A stretch of DNA of 64,000 bases from assembly GCA_029027265.1 (NCBI GenBank), contig CP093061.1, positions 868,001 through 932,000 of the forward strand, read 5' to 3'. This stretch comes from Sulfurospirillum_A sp029027265. GTDB lineage: Bacteria > Campylobacterota > Campylobacteria > Campylobacterales > Sulfurospirillaceae. The notes beneath the pieces are model-generated. The model made no database searches. It had not been told where the DNA came from and worked only from the letters and a program-made list of their open reading frames with translations. The translations under genes were made by a program, and so were the position numbers. Of the stretch, positions 37,275 through 45,615 are shown piece after piece (the stretch's first letter is position 1; each line of letters opens with the position of its first letter).

Positions 37275-38400
37275 CCTTTGTTAGAATTTCAGTTACTTTT
37301 TCCAGTGTTATCTCACCTTTTTCACCAAGAAAACTCATGTTTTTTTCTTTGAGTCCATTGGTTACGTTAGCAATAACTTTATTATCTATCTTATAGTCAT
37401 TTAGCTTTGTTGAGATTCCAACTTTTTGGTAGATTTTTTCTATCTCTATTATGACTTTTTCATTGTCGTCAACTATACCAAATACATTATGACCTAGTTG
37501 TGCTATCTTTTCACTTTTTTCCTTACCCATAACTCTAAGAAGTTGGGGTTGAATGACTGCGAGAGTTCTTGCATGGTCTATGCCATAAAATGCTGTAAGT
37601 TCATGTCCTATCATGTGAGTTGCCCAGTCTTGGGGAACACCAGCTCCTATGAGTCCGTTGAGTGCTTGGTTTGCAAGCCACATGAGATTTTCTTGCCAAA
37701 CTGTTTCACTTCTTCTTTCCCAACTATCAGCTAAAGCAACTAAACCCTTTAAAAGAGTTTCAGCATAACCATCATTTACTAATGAGGTATTTGGGTATGT
37801 TAGATATTGTTCACAGGTATGTACAAAAGCATCTACAAGTCCGTTTGCAAGTTGTCTATCGTTCAGGGTTATCATAGTAAGTGGATCTAAAATAGCAAAT
37901 TTTGGATAGAGATGAGGCGACATAAAAGCTCGTTTTTCTGTTGTTTGTTTTCTTGTCATTACAGAGCCACTATTTGATTCTGAACCTGTTGCAGGAAGAG
38001 TCAAGATGACACCTAAAGGAAGTGCTTTTTTTACTTTTTTAGTTCCATCCACTAAGTCCCAACCATCACCATGGTAAAGTGCAGCTGTAATGAGGTATTT
38101 ACACCCATCAATAACACTTCCTCCACCAACTGCAAGTATGAAATCAATCTTTTTTTCTTTTATAATTAGTATAGCTTTGTTCATAGTCTCTATGCTCGGA
38201 TTCGGTTCTACTCCACTAAATTCAAACCAAGTGTAGTCTTCTAAAGCACCATCAACTTGGTCGTAAACTCCATTGCCTTTGATTGAACCTCCACCATAAA
38301 CTACTAAAATTCTTTTGCTTTTATTTATGTATTTGGTTATTGAGTAGATTTTTCCTTCACCAAATTCTATGGTTGTTGGATTTTGATATGTGAAATTCAT
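37258..38400 (-). CDS. Iron-containing alcohol dehydrogenase (YqhD/BDH-like)
   Basis: A 380-residue group III alcohol dehydrogenase that reduces aldehydes with NAD(P)H. The nucleotide-binding motif GGGS appears twice (VVYGGGSIKGNG near 36, AVGGGSVIDGCK near 92). The metal ligands are in NGLVDAFVHTCEQ and GHELTAFYGIDHA (aspartate and three histidines). ATGSESNSGSV is also conserved. Length and pattern fit the YqhD/butanol dehydrogenase branch, which has broad aldehyde specificity and often protects against reactive aldehydes. Its stop lies inside the end of the convergent aminotransferase gene. Confidence 0.9.
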   Translation of the reverse strand: MNFTYQNPTTIEFGEGKIYSITKYINKSKRILVVYGGGSIKGNGVYDQVDGALEDYTWFEFSGVEPNPSIETMNKAILIIKEKKIDFILAVGGGSVIDGCKYLITAALYHGDGWDLVDGTKKVKKALPLGVILTLPATGSESNSGSVMTRKQTTEKRAFMSPHLYPKFAILDPLTMITLNDRQLANGLVDAFVHTCEQYLTYPNTSLVNDGYAETLLKGLVALADSWERRSETVWQENLMWLANQALNGLIGAGVPQDWATHMIGHELTAFYGIDHARTLAVIQPQLLRVMGKEKSEKIAQLGHNVFGIVDDNEKVIIEIEKIYQKVGISTKLNDYKIDNKVIANVTNGLKEKNMSFLGEKGEITLEKVTEILTKAIKPL

Positions 38401-38430
38401 ATTTTTCCTTTTTGTGAAAGTATAGCAAAT

Positions 38431-39555
38431 TTATTTATAGATTTTGGTGTCAGGATTAAAAGCTGCAAATGAGAACCAAAAGTGATCTGCATGAACTTTT
38501 TGTTTTAGTTCTTTCCCTTTTAGTTTTCCTCCTATGGCCTTTCCTAATATGGTCCAAGAAGAGCCTGTTTGTTCATCTATGATTCCTTTGGTTACATCAT
38601 AGGTAAAGCTCAATACTTTATCATCTAATACGGCACTAAAGACGGCGGTAGAACCAACATCTTTTGAGTTTGTAATTTTTCTACTGTCTAAGGCACTTAC
38701 AGTCCCGCTTTTGTGAAAAAGAACTATTTGTTCCCCATCAAAAGTATCATTAATAACTTTTTGTTTTTTTAGTATGTCATATGGATAGGCTTTTGCTTTT
38801 TCATTTGAAACTAAACTTACTACTCTTCTCATAGGTTTTAACCTTTTATCAATTGGGTTGTCATATAAAAATGGAGAGTTGTTTATGTCGTCATATCCAA
38901 CGTAAGGATTGTTTCCGTATTGTCTGTTAAAGCCTGTATTTTTTGATAGAACCAGACCTTTTGGATAAGCAGTATAGTACTCTTTGAAACTTATCATAGA
39001 AGAGGGCAGCATGGTTAATTTTTCTCCTGCATAATCACCTACTATGGCTCGTCCAGTAAACTGTTGCCAAAGAGTTTCACTTTGTCTATCGTACATAACT
39101 AAATCAGAGTTTCTTAAAAGTCCAGATGTACCAAAGTCGTATAGATTGCCTTTGTGAACTCTATTAAATACTATAGTTGAGTTACATAAAGGACAAAAGC
39201 TTATAAGTATACTTTTGTCTGCTAAAACATCATTGACTATCTCATGCCAAATTAGGATTTGGATAGGGTATGCCTTTACTTGTTTTCTTATCTTAACTAA
39301 AATGACAGGCTCATTGTCTTTTATCCAGCTTTTTGCACTAAAGGCATCTACAAATTTTGGTTTGTCTATAGGTGGTATTCCATCTCTTGGAGGTCCTCCT
39401 GAAAGTAGTTCGTTGAACTCAATGGTTCGTTTGTTCCAGTTTGTTCCCCATGAGGATGTTTTGCTTTTTAAAGCAGATGAACGATTGTCATTTGTTTTAA
39501 TAAATGAGGCTGAATATAGATTGAAAATTAAAAAACATAATATTAAAAGTTTCAT
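38431..39555 (-). CDS. Exported DUF3179 protein
   Basis: A secreted protein of unknown function with 374 residues and a signal peptide (1-16). The DUF3179 hallmarks are clear: ISFCPLCNSTIVFNR, DFGTSGLLRNSDLVMYDRQS, SLWQQ-like ETLWQQFTGRAIVG, and GSSWTILGKAIGG. The conserved CPLC pair may bind metal or form a disulfide. A TTACATGTAA motif merges with the ribosome site upstream of the start (coding strand ACATGTAAAGGAG). The gene stands between the alcohol dehydrogenase and GNAT genes on the same strand, about 30 and 55 bases away. Confidence 0.82.
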   Translation of the reverse strand: MKLLILCFLIFNLYSASFIKTNDNRSSALKSKTSSWGTNWNKRTIEFNELLSGGPPRDGIPPIDKPKFVDAFSAKSWIKDNEPVILVKIRKQVKAYPIQILIWHEIVNDVLADKSILISFCPLCNSTIVFNRVHKGNLYDFGTSGLLRNSDLVMYDRQSETLWQQFTGRAIVGDYAGEKLTMLPSSMISFKEYYTAYPKGLVLSKNTGFNRQYGNNPYVGYDDINNSPFLYDNPIDKRLKPMRRVVSLVSNEKAKAYPYDILKKQKVINDTFDGEQIVLFHKSGTVSALDSRKITNSKDVGSTAVFSAVLDDKVLSFTYDVTKGIIDEQTGSSWTILGKAIGGKLKGKELKQKVHADHFWFSFAAFNPDTKIYK

Positions 39556-39610
39556 GATGTACTCCTTTACATGTAAGCATTATAAAGGAGTTGTGTTTAG
39601 TGTTTGTAGG

Positions 39611-40039
39611 TTAACTATTTTTATATATATTTGGTCTATGGAGTTCCATAAAAAATTGAGGTGAGCTTAACTCTTTAAAATCAAATTGTTTATATAGACC
39701 ATGAGCATCTCTAGTTGCAAGTAATATTCTACGAATATTTTTTACTTCAGGATGATTTAGCATAGTATTCATAAGCCATTTACTAAGTCCTTTAGCTTGG
39801 TGTTCCTCTAGTATAAATACATCAGCAATGTAAGCAAAAGTAGCTGAATCTGTAACTATACGTGAAAAACCAACTTGTTCTTCTTCTAAAAATACACCAA
39901 AACATAAAGAGTTATCTATAGCTTTTTGCACAATTTTTAGTGGAATATCTTTACTCCAGTAAGAACGAGATAAGTAATCGTGTATTACTTTTATATTCAT
40001 ATTTTTTTTATCTGAACTAATTTTATAACCTTGAATCAA
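39611..40039 (-). CDS. GNAT-family N-acetyltransferase
   Basis: A small acetyltransferase of 142 residues. The acetyl-CoA binding region is visible in ADVFILEEHQAKGLSKWLM (the Q/RxxGxG/S-type loop reads QAKGLS), followed by LLATRDAHGLYKQFDF, the usual end of this subfamily. I keep the TTG start at 40039 because AGGAG lies seven bases upstream; an internal ATG (MNIKVIHDYL) has no such site. The acceptor is unknown. The gene lies just downstream of an IS30-like fragment. Confidence 0.82.
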   Translation of the reverse strand: MIQGYKISSDKKNMNIKVIHDYLSRSYWSKDIPLKIVQKAIDNSLCFGVFLEEEQVGFSRIVTDSATFAYIADVFILEEHQAKGLSKWLMNTMLNHPEVKNIRRILLATRDAHGLYKQFDFKELSSPQFFMELHRPNIYKNS

Positions 40040-40062
40040 TGACAGTCTCCTATGAGTAATTT

Positions 40063-40167
40063 TTAATGGTATATTGTACCAAAGAAAACTTCGAATGGAG
40101 TTTTATACTCAAGTGCCTTTCTAGGACGATGATTTAAATGTTCTTGAGCTTGGACTATTTTGTAACT
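40063..40167 (-). pseudogene. IS30-family transposase tail
   Basis: Directly after the stop of the EF-hand gene, in the same frame, the sequence reads SYKIVQAQEHLNHRPRKALE and then YKTPFEVFFGTIYH and stop. LNxRPRKxLxYKTPxEVFF is the characteristic end of IS30-type transposases. Nothing upstream of it remains. It is the second such tail in a row, since the end of the EF-hand protein has a similar pattern. Confidence 0.7.
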
Positions 40168-41355
40168 TCAAGTAACTAGTGTAATATTTTCACCCTTAAT
40201 AGATTCCAAATATGCTTCTTTTGGTGTTTTGTAATTTAACACTTTACTTGGTCCATTATTTAATTCATCCTTAATAATTTGATGAGTATCTAAACCAAAG
40301 AGTTTTTTTGAAGGAAATATAGCGTGTTTAAATTGTAGTATTTGATTGATAGAAAGTTTTTCTCTCTCTTCTCTCTCTTTTTTGGTAATTGTCTCTAACG
40401 GTAAATTTCTATGTTTTAAGATATTTGGCTCTAAAAGTATTGAATTTACCCTAATCCAAGATAGGTGACTTGATTCTGTTTTATTTATAAAGTGTGTTTT
40501 TAAATTCTCTCCTTTTGGAACATAATCTTCTAATCCTTCTTCTAGAGTTATAGTACCATCTTTGTTTTTGTCTAGTTTAATGGTATGAGCGAGTTCATCT
40601 CTTATAGTGTTTTTAAATTTCAATGTTTGTGTTCTTAAGATACCATCTTTTTTAACATTGTAATTTTTATCTTCTGGATGCTCTCTTTTATATTTTTCAT
40701 TACTATAATCACCTGTTTTTGAGTACTTTAAATATGTTCTTTTTCCTGTTATATTTGTGTTTGTGCTGACTATTTTTTCTCCTAAATAACTATAGTCTGT
40801 ATGTCTGTCAAATGATATATTTAATTCACCTGCTTCATTACCATCTATGACTCCATTACCGTTGGCATCTGCTTTTTCATAACCTCTGTTATCTTTTATG
40901 TCCATAACCCAACCAGATATGTATTTTTCAACTGCACCATTGAGTCTTAATATGCCATCATCTCTTTGAAAAAAATCACTAGATGAAAAGGAACTTTTTA
41001 AATCAGCTATAGTTTTTTTATCTAGTTTATACGCCATAATTATATCAGGTTTGCTAATGTCTTTGTTTGGTATTCTAAAAGCAACTATAGTTCTTTCATC
41101 TTTGTAGTTGCTTGAAGTAGTTTTTTCATAAAGGTTTAGTGAACTTATTTCTATTTTTTCTTTTTTTAACTCTTCATTAGATAGTGGTTTAAGTTCTATA
41201 TTTTGATATGTAAATACATCACCTTTTATGTTAAACTTGGTTTCTTCTTTTTGTAGCTCTTGTGCATTTTTTGGGAAACTGTTTTTTGGAAGGATATGTT
41301 GAAAATTCATTCTTTGTATTGGTATTAGTCCCATAAGGTTTACCTGTATACTCAT
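40168..41355 (-). CDS. EF-hand protein with an IS30-like C-terminus
   Basis: I do not recognise the overall family. The protein has 395 residues from the ATG at 41355, which I prefer because GGAGG lies seven bases upstream; an ATG six codons earlier contains that site inside the frame. There are two EF-hand calcium loops: DANGNGVIDGNEAGE (about residue 165) and DKNKDGTITLEE (about 262). There is no signal peptide. The last 30 residues, beginning DELNNGPSKVLNYKTPKEAY, resemble the end of IS30 transposases, so the native end may have been replaced by an insertion remnant. Similarity by chance is possible. Confidence 0.6.
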   Translation of the reverse strand: MSIQVNLMGLIPIQRMNFQHILPKNSFPKNAQELQKEETKFNIKGDVFTYQNIELKPLSNEELKKEKIEISSLNLYEKTTSSNYKDERTIVAFRIPNKDISKPDIIMAYKLDKKTIADLKSSFSSSDFFQRDDGILRLNGAVEKYISGWVMDIKDNRGYEKADANGNGVIDGNEAGELNISFDRHTDYSYLGEKIVSTNTNITGKRTYLKYSKTGDYSNEKYKREHPEDKNYNVKKDGILRTQTLKFKNTIRDELAHTIKLDKNKDGTITLEEGLEDYVPKGENLKTHFINKTESSHLSWIRVNSILLEPNILKHRNLPLETITKKEREEREKLSINQILQFKHAIFPSKKLFGLDTHQIIKDELNNGPSKVLNYKTPKEAYLESIKGENITLVT

Positions 41356-41565
41356 AAATATACCTCCACTCAATACATCGGTAATTTACATAATATATTT
41401 AATTACAATAAATTGAGTTTGGTTTTCACCTTATGAAATTACTTTAAGAGGTAATTAGTAATGCGGTATAAGATTGTAATTGCTTTTTTTAGTGCTGAGG
41501 TAAATTAAGAGTAGCCTTGTTAATTTGTTATCTTTTAGCATAGGAGCATTTTACTCTAAAAGAGG

Positions 41566-41571
41566 TATAAT
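41566..41571 (+). promoter_or_regulatory. -10 box for the 41.6-kb gene pair
   Basis: TATAAT is followed by CCGC and lies 20 bases before the start at 41591. The same TATAATCCGC sequence is found ahead of pyrH, suggesting a strong growth-related promoter type. Confidence 0.6.
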
Positions 41572-41590
41572 CCGCTTGAAAGGCAACATA

Positions 41591-41830
41591 ATGGCAAAAA
41601 CAGAATTATCAACTTCAAAATTAGCTTTAAAACTAGAGATTAAGACAAATGAATTAAATAAAAAATTTGTACAGATGGGTTATCTTGAAAAAAAGAGTAA
41701 AGATTATCATTTAACACAAGAGGGTAAAAAAGCAGGTGGGGAGACTAAGTCAACTGGAAAGCGTGCTTATGTTTTATGGAATGAAGCAATAGAAAAAGAT
41801 ATAAAGGCATATGATGAAAAAAGTCTTTAA
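41591..41830 (+). CDS. Small helix-turn-helix-like protein of unknown function
   Basis: A 79-residue basic protein. I use the ATG at 41591 because the -10 box at 41566 makes upstream starts impossible; AAAGGCAAC precedes it. Residues about 5-50 look like a small winged-helix domain (LSTSKLALKLEIKTNELNKK, then FVQMGYLEKKSKDYHLTQEG), similar to the antirepressor-type C-terminal fold that ends KxxY-LT-xGK. A nucleic-acid binding role is a guess. Its stop overlaps the start of the DUF6172 gene, so the two are co-translated. Confidence 0.55.
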   Translation: MAKTELSTSKLALKLEIKTNELNKKFVQMGYLEKKSKDYHLTQEGKKAGGETKSTGKRAYVLWNEAIEKDIKAYDEKSL

Positions 41831-42113
41831 ACTAAAAGAGGGTAACAAAAACCCAGCAAGACAATTAGATGCTATCAAACATGAGATACGAAAGTATGTA
41901 AAAAGAGAGAAGAAAAAATCTTTTCCTGATGATGTAGATTTTTGGGATTTGAAGTGTAAGTTTGGTAAAAATGATGAAGAACCTCAAACTATAGAGTTTG
42001 TTGACATTACAAAACATATTGATGAAGCTAGTGAAGAAAATTGCGATACAATCTACATGGAAATAATATCTACAAAAGGTTATAAAACAAAAAAAGAGAC
42101 ACCAGACAAATAA
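41814..42113 (+). CDS. DUF6172 family protein
   Basis: A 99-residue cytosolic protein of unknown function that I assign to DUF6172 from its pattern MKKVFKL...AIKHEIRKYVKREKKKS and DVDFWDLKCKFG. I pick the second of two adjacent ATGs (41814) because the family starts MKKxF. It overlaps the preceding gene and its stop lies inside a perfect 32-bp palindrome that also contains the stop of the convergent gene. Confidence 0.65.
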   Translation: MKKVFKLKEGNKNPARQLDAIKHEIRKYVKREKKKSFPDDVDFWDLKCKFGKNDEEPQTIEFVDITKHIDEASEENCDTIYMEIISTKGYKTKKETPDK

Positions 42114-42137
42114 CCTTTACATGTAAAGGTTATTTGT
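42106..42137. terminator. Perfect 32-bp palindrome shared by two convergent genes
   Basis: The palindrome has 16-bp arms with no spacer and is centred on the TTTACATGTAAA motif. It contains the stop codons of both DUF6172 (plus strand) and the DUF2721 protein (minus strand). It can form a long hairpin in either transcript, and each side ends in ATTTGT rather than a long T-run. Confidence 0.65.
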
Positions 42138-42525
42138 TACACTTATTATCTAAATCTCTAAGTTCCATGTTAAGTGCAGTTGTAGAGATATAGACTTCCC
42201 ATAAAGAAAATAAAAGAGAGATACACATAGCTCCTAGGCTAATGCCAAATACTTTTTTGCCTATTTCTATATACTCAATAAAAAGCCAAAACATAGAGAC
42301 GGTACATAGCAGCATGGAAACCACTCCAAAAAATTGCATCCATTTTGTAAGCTCAAGTCTACGTTTTAGATTGTTTATTTGTTTCTTGACTTCACAATCA
42401 TTTTTTGTTCTTATTTGGTTGCTTAAAAGTCTAATTAAACTTGCAACTGCTAAGAAACGGTTTGTATAAGCAAGAAGCAAAAGTGAAACCGCAGGGAAGA
42501 GAAGTGCTGGAGTTGAAATATCCAT
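42130..42525 (-). CDS. DUF2721 membrane protein
   Basis: A 131-residue inner-membrane protein with three hydrophobic segments (about 5-28, 65-88 and 93-115). The order FPAVSLLLLAYTNRFLAVAS, a charged cytoplasmic stretch QINNLKRRLELTKWMQ and a last pair of helices fits DUF2721. Function unknown. It lies 29 bases behind OvoA on the same strand and may be co-transcribed with it. Confidence 0.72.
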   Translation of the reverse strand: MDISTPALLFPAVSLLLLAYTNRFLAVASLIRLLSNQIRTKNDCEVKKQINNLKRRLELTKWMQFFGVVSMLLCTVSMFWLFIEYIEIGKKVFGISLGAMCISLLFSLWEVYISTTALNMELRDLDNKCNK

Positions 42526-42554
42526 GTAGGGTTACCTTTTTTCTGCTGATTTTA

Positions 42555-44654
42555 TCATAATTTTTTCCATACTGAGAATTGACTAAATGTATGTTGGTAT
42601 TTTCTTATATGTTCTTGTATGACAAACTCTACTTCAAAAGGAGTGTCTACTAACTCAAATTCATCGCTTAATATTTTACTTAAAGTATCTTGCGAGTATA
42701 TTTTTTTACCATTTTGGATTTTGCCACCTAACCAATGCTCTTTTTTTACATACTCTTCACTCCATGTAAAAGGGCTTCCAACAATAAAAACTCCATCTTT
42801 GTTAAGTCTTTTAGCTATGTCTCTCAAAAATAGTTCAGGGTCATAAAGTCTATCAAGAAGATTTATAGCTATGATGAGGTCATAGTTTTTAAAATGAGGT
42901 TTTAGGTTACAAGCATCTCCTTGCCAAAACTCTAGCTTTTCTAAATCTGTTTTTTTAAGTTTGAGATTTTCTAGGGTTATCTCTTTTGGCTCTGTTATAT
43001 CACCCTCTATTTTTTTCTCAAATCTTAGAACACCATTATCTTTTAGTGCTTGTGCTACATTAATAAATCTTGCACTAAAGTCAATGCCAGTTACACTTTC
43101 AAAGCTTTTAGTAAGCTCAAACGAAGCTCGTCCAACACTACAACCTATGTCTAAAACTCGGCCTTTGTTTATGGCATATTTGTTAGATATATTAGCTACG
43201 TTACTTAGAAAATTGGGAACATTGAAATGTTCTTCTCCATAATGAAACTCACAATACTGAGAAATGATTTCATCTTTTTCATAATATAATTCTTCGTTTT
43301 TTTCTTCTTGTTTAGTCTCTACATATCTAAATCCAGCATGCTGAAAAAAGTGTTTTCTAAAAGCGTATCTACTATCTCCAAGAGTTTCATTTCCAACCGA
43401 TGCCCAAGAACCACCTTTGATGATATGGTGTTTTGTATCAAAAGTTGGCACGCTAAAGTCATCATACAAAGGATGCACTTCAAAGCCTTCAAAACCATCT
43501 ATTGGTGTTGAAGTCCATTGCCAGACATTGCCTACTACATCGTAAAAACCATTGTGTTCAAACTTGTCAACTGGAGTTGAAGAGCTAAAGTGTTCAAAGT
43601 TTATATTTGCTTCTACATGTACGGTGTTTTTGATGCCAGAGTTTTCTCTAAGACATTTGTACATCGCTTCTGTTGGTAGGGTTATGTTACGTGAAAGTTT
43701 TTCACTTTTGTAGTTACAAAATGCTTCTGCTTCAAGGAAGTTTACATCAGCAGGCCAGTTTAGTGGAAGAGGTAGAAGCTTGGTAATCGCTTTGTACATG
43801 TAGCTATTTTTTTCTTTTACCCAAAAGGTAGGATGTTCGGCTTTCATATAAGATTTCCACTCTTTTCCCTCATCTGACCAAAACTTGTCTTCATTATATC
43901 CACCGTCATTTATGAACTCTAAAAACTCTCCATTGCTTACAAGATATTTTGAGGCTTTGAAGTCTTCTATACTCTGTTCATGCTCTCCATACTCGTTATC
44001 CCAACCATAATATGTATCGTCTTTTTGTTTTCCAAGCTTTACATGTAGACCCTTTACATGTAAGAGTTCATTTGTAGGATACTCTTCACTAATATCATCA
44101 CAAATTAGAAAGTTTGAATGTTTTTTGACTTTGCTTATATTGAGTTGCCTATGCAGAACTGACGAAGTTTCTATGTGAATTCTTTCATGCTCAATCCCCA
44201 TTAAAATAACCCACATAGGACTTTCCCAAGTTATAGGCAAACTAAAGTTTACATCACGTATATAATCAAGAACCAACTCTTTAGTCTGCTTTCTATACTC
44301 TTTTACTTTATCAACACTAGGCCAATCATAATGAGCGGTATTTAAATCATCCCAACTCATCTCATCAACGCCTATTGCAAACATGGATTCATATGAAGGA
44401 TTGATTCTTTTTTTTATGAGTTTAGCAAATAGAAGTTTGTTTATGTAGAAAGTAGCAGTATGTCCAAAGTAAAAAATAAGCTGATGACGAAGAGGTTCAG
44501 GTTTTTCATAAAAAACATCATCATTGACAAATATTTCAAATAGCCTTTCAAAAAGCTCATAAGTTTTTAAAAAATGTTCTTTTATCTCTTTTCTTTTTGA
44601 TTCAACCGTACCAGTGTTAAGTTCCATGTTTTTTGTTATTAAGTTTGTATGCAC
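42555..44654 (-). CDS. ovoA: Ovothiol synthase OvoA (5-histidylcysteine sulfoxide synthase and methyltransferase)
   Basis: Joins cysteine to the 5-position of histidine using iron and oxygen, then methylates the product towards ovothiol A, a thiol antioxidant. The 699-residue protein has the three OvoA modules. A DinB-like N-terminal domain carries the iron ligands HERIHIE (H156, H160, E162). A formylglycine-generating-enzyme-like domain (about 215-455, with NVWQWTSTPIDG and IIKGGSWAS) follows. A C-terminal SAM methyltransferase (about 480-699) has VLDIGCSVGRASFEL. The methyltransferase separates it from EgtB of ergothioneine synthesis. The GTG start at 44654 has AAAGGA upstream. The lyase that would finish ovothiol is not in this window. 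Confidence 0.88.
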   Translation of the reverse strand: MHTNLITKNMELNTGTVESKRKEIKEHFLKTYELFERLFEIFVNDDVFYEKPEPLRHQLIFYFGHTATFYINKLLFAKLIKKRINPSYESMFAIGVDEMSWDDLNTAHYDWPSVDKVKEYRKQTKELVLDYIRDVNFSLPITWESPMWVILMGIEHERIHIETSSVLHRQLNISKVKKHSNFLICDDISEEYPTNELLHVKGLHVKLGKQKDDTYYGWDNEYGEHEQSIEDFKASKYLVSNGEFLEFINDGGYNEDKFWSDEGKEWKSYMKAEHPTFWVKEKNSYMYKAITKLLPLPLNWPADVNFLEAEAFCNYKSEKLSRNITLPTEAMYKCLRENSGIKNTVHVEANINFEHFSSSTPVDKFEHNGFYDVVGNVWQWTSTPIDGFEGFEVHPLYDDFSVPTFDTKHHIIKGGSWASVGNETLGDSRYAFRKHFFQHAGFRYVETKQEEKNEELYYEKDEIISQYCEFHYGEEHFNVPNFLSNVANISNKYAINKGRVLDIGCSVGRASFELTKSFESVTGIDFSARFINVAQALKDNGVLRFEKKIEGDITEPKEITLENLKLKKTDLEKLEFWQGDACNLKPHFKNYDLIIAINLLDRLYDPELFLRDIAKRLNKDGVFIVGSPFTWSEEYVKKEHWLGGKIQNGKKIYSQDTLSKILSDEFELVDTPFEVEFVIQEHIRKYQHTFSQFSVWKKL

Positions 44655-44848
44655 TAAAATCCTTTTGTATTTGAATTATATTAGCAGTTTAGTGTGTAAT
44701 GTTTGTTGAGTATTTTGCATTAACTTATTCAGAACTTTTGATGATTTCAATATCTTATTTATTATAGTTTTCTAAAATTAAAATTTATACATTTAAAATT
44801 ATTTTAGATATACTGTTGTCTTTTAAACAATATGCTTAAAGGCAATAA

Positions 44849-45615
44849 ATGAACTCTATTATAACAAATATGAAAAACCATCTTTATGAAACTAAAATAG
44901 AGTTTCAAAAACACTTTTTAGGTTATATACTTATATGGTTTGTTTTGTATTTTTTACCAAATAAAGTACTTTTTGTTGATGATTCAGTAGAAAATTATTT
45001 GTCGTTCAATTCTTTTCTTTTATTTATTGTAGCTACTTTATATAATATTCTTCTTGTTTTATATATAAAAGATAATTTGTTGGCTAACAAAAGAAGCATA
45101 AAGGACTATTTAGCTTTAACTTTCAAAAAATAATTTCATATTTCACTACATTTTTAGCAATGATGGTAAAAATATTACCTTTAATGTTTGTATCAGTAGC
45201 TTTTTGTTCAATCATAAATATGTTTTTTGTAGAGACAAGTTTTGCTAATACTGCAAATATTATTTCATGGATATTGGGTAGTATATTAATATATATTGTG
45301 TCAAGAAAATACATTTTTGCAACTATAATATATCTTATAAGTGGACTTAAAAACTTTGAAGCAACAAGAAAAAATAAAAAAATTGCTAATAACAATGGAT
45401 ACTTATATGATGCAGTATTATTAGTTGTTTTTGTAGTTCCAGTTTTGATAGCTGTTGCAATTGAGATTTTTATAGAAGATATGATAATTAATCAAATAGT
45501 TACAATTCCACTTCAGATACTCAGTGTTGCTTTAAATATAACTATTGTAGCATTTATTTTAAAAAATGTTGATATAAAAGAAGATAATATTGATAGTAAG
45601 GAAACAAATGAATAA
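44849..45615 (+). pseudogene. Membrane protein, frameshifted at a poly-A tract
   Basis: An open frame from 44849 codes two helices and ends ALTFKK and stop at 45133, in a run of six A (45125-45130). The next frame continues smoothly with IISYFTTFLAMMVKILP and carries about four more helices to 45615. Adding one A makes a single protein of about 255 residues with some six helices. I recognise no family. It overlaps the RDD gene by eight bases and is likely its operon partner. The break may be natural slippage, real loss or a sequence error. The gap before it (44655-44848) holds only AT-rich DNA. Confidence 0.6.
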
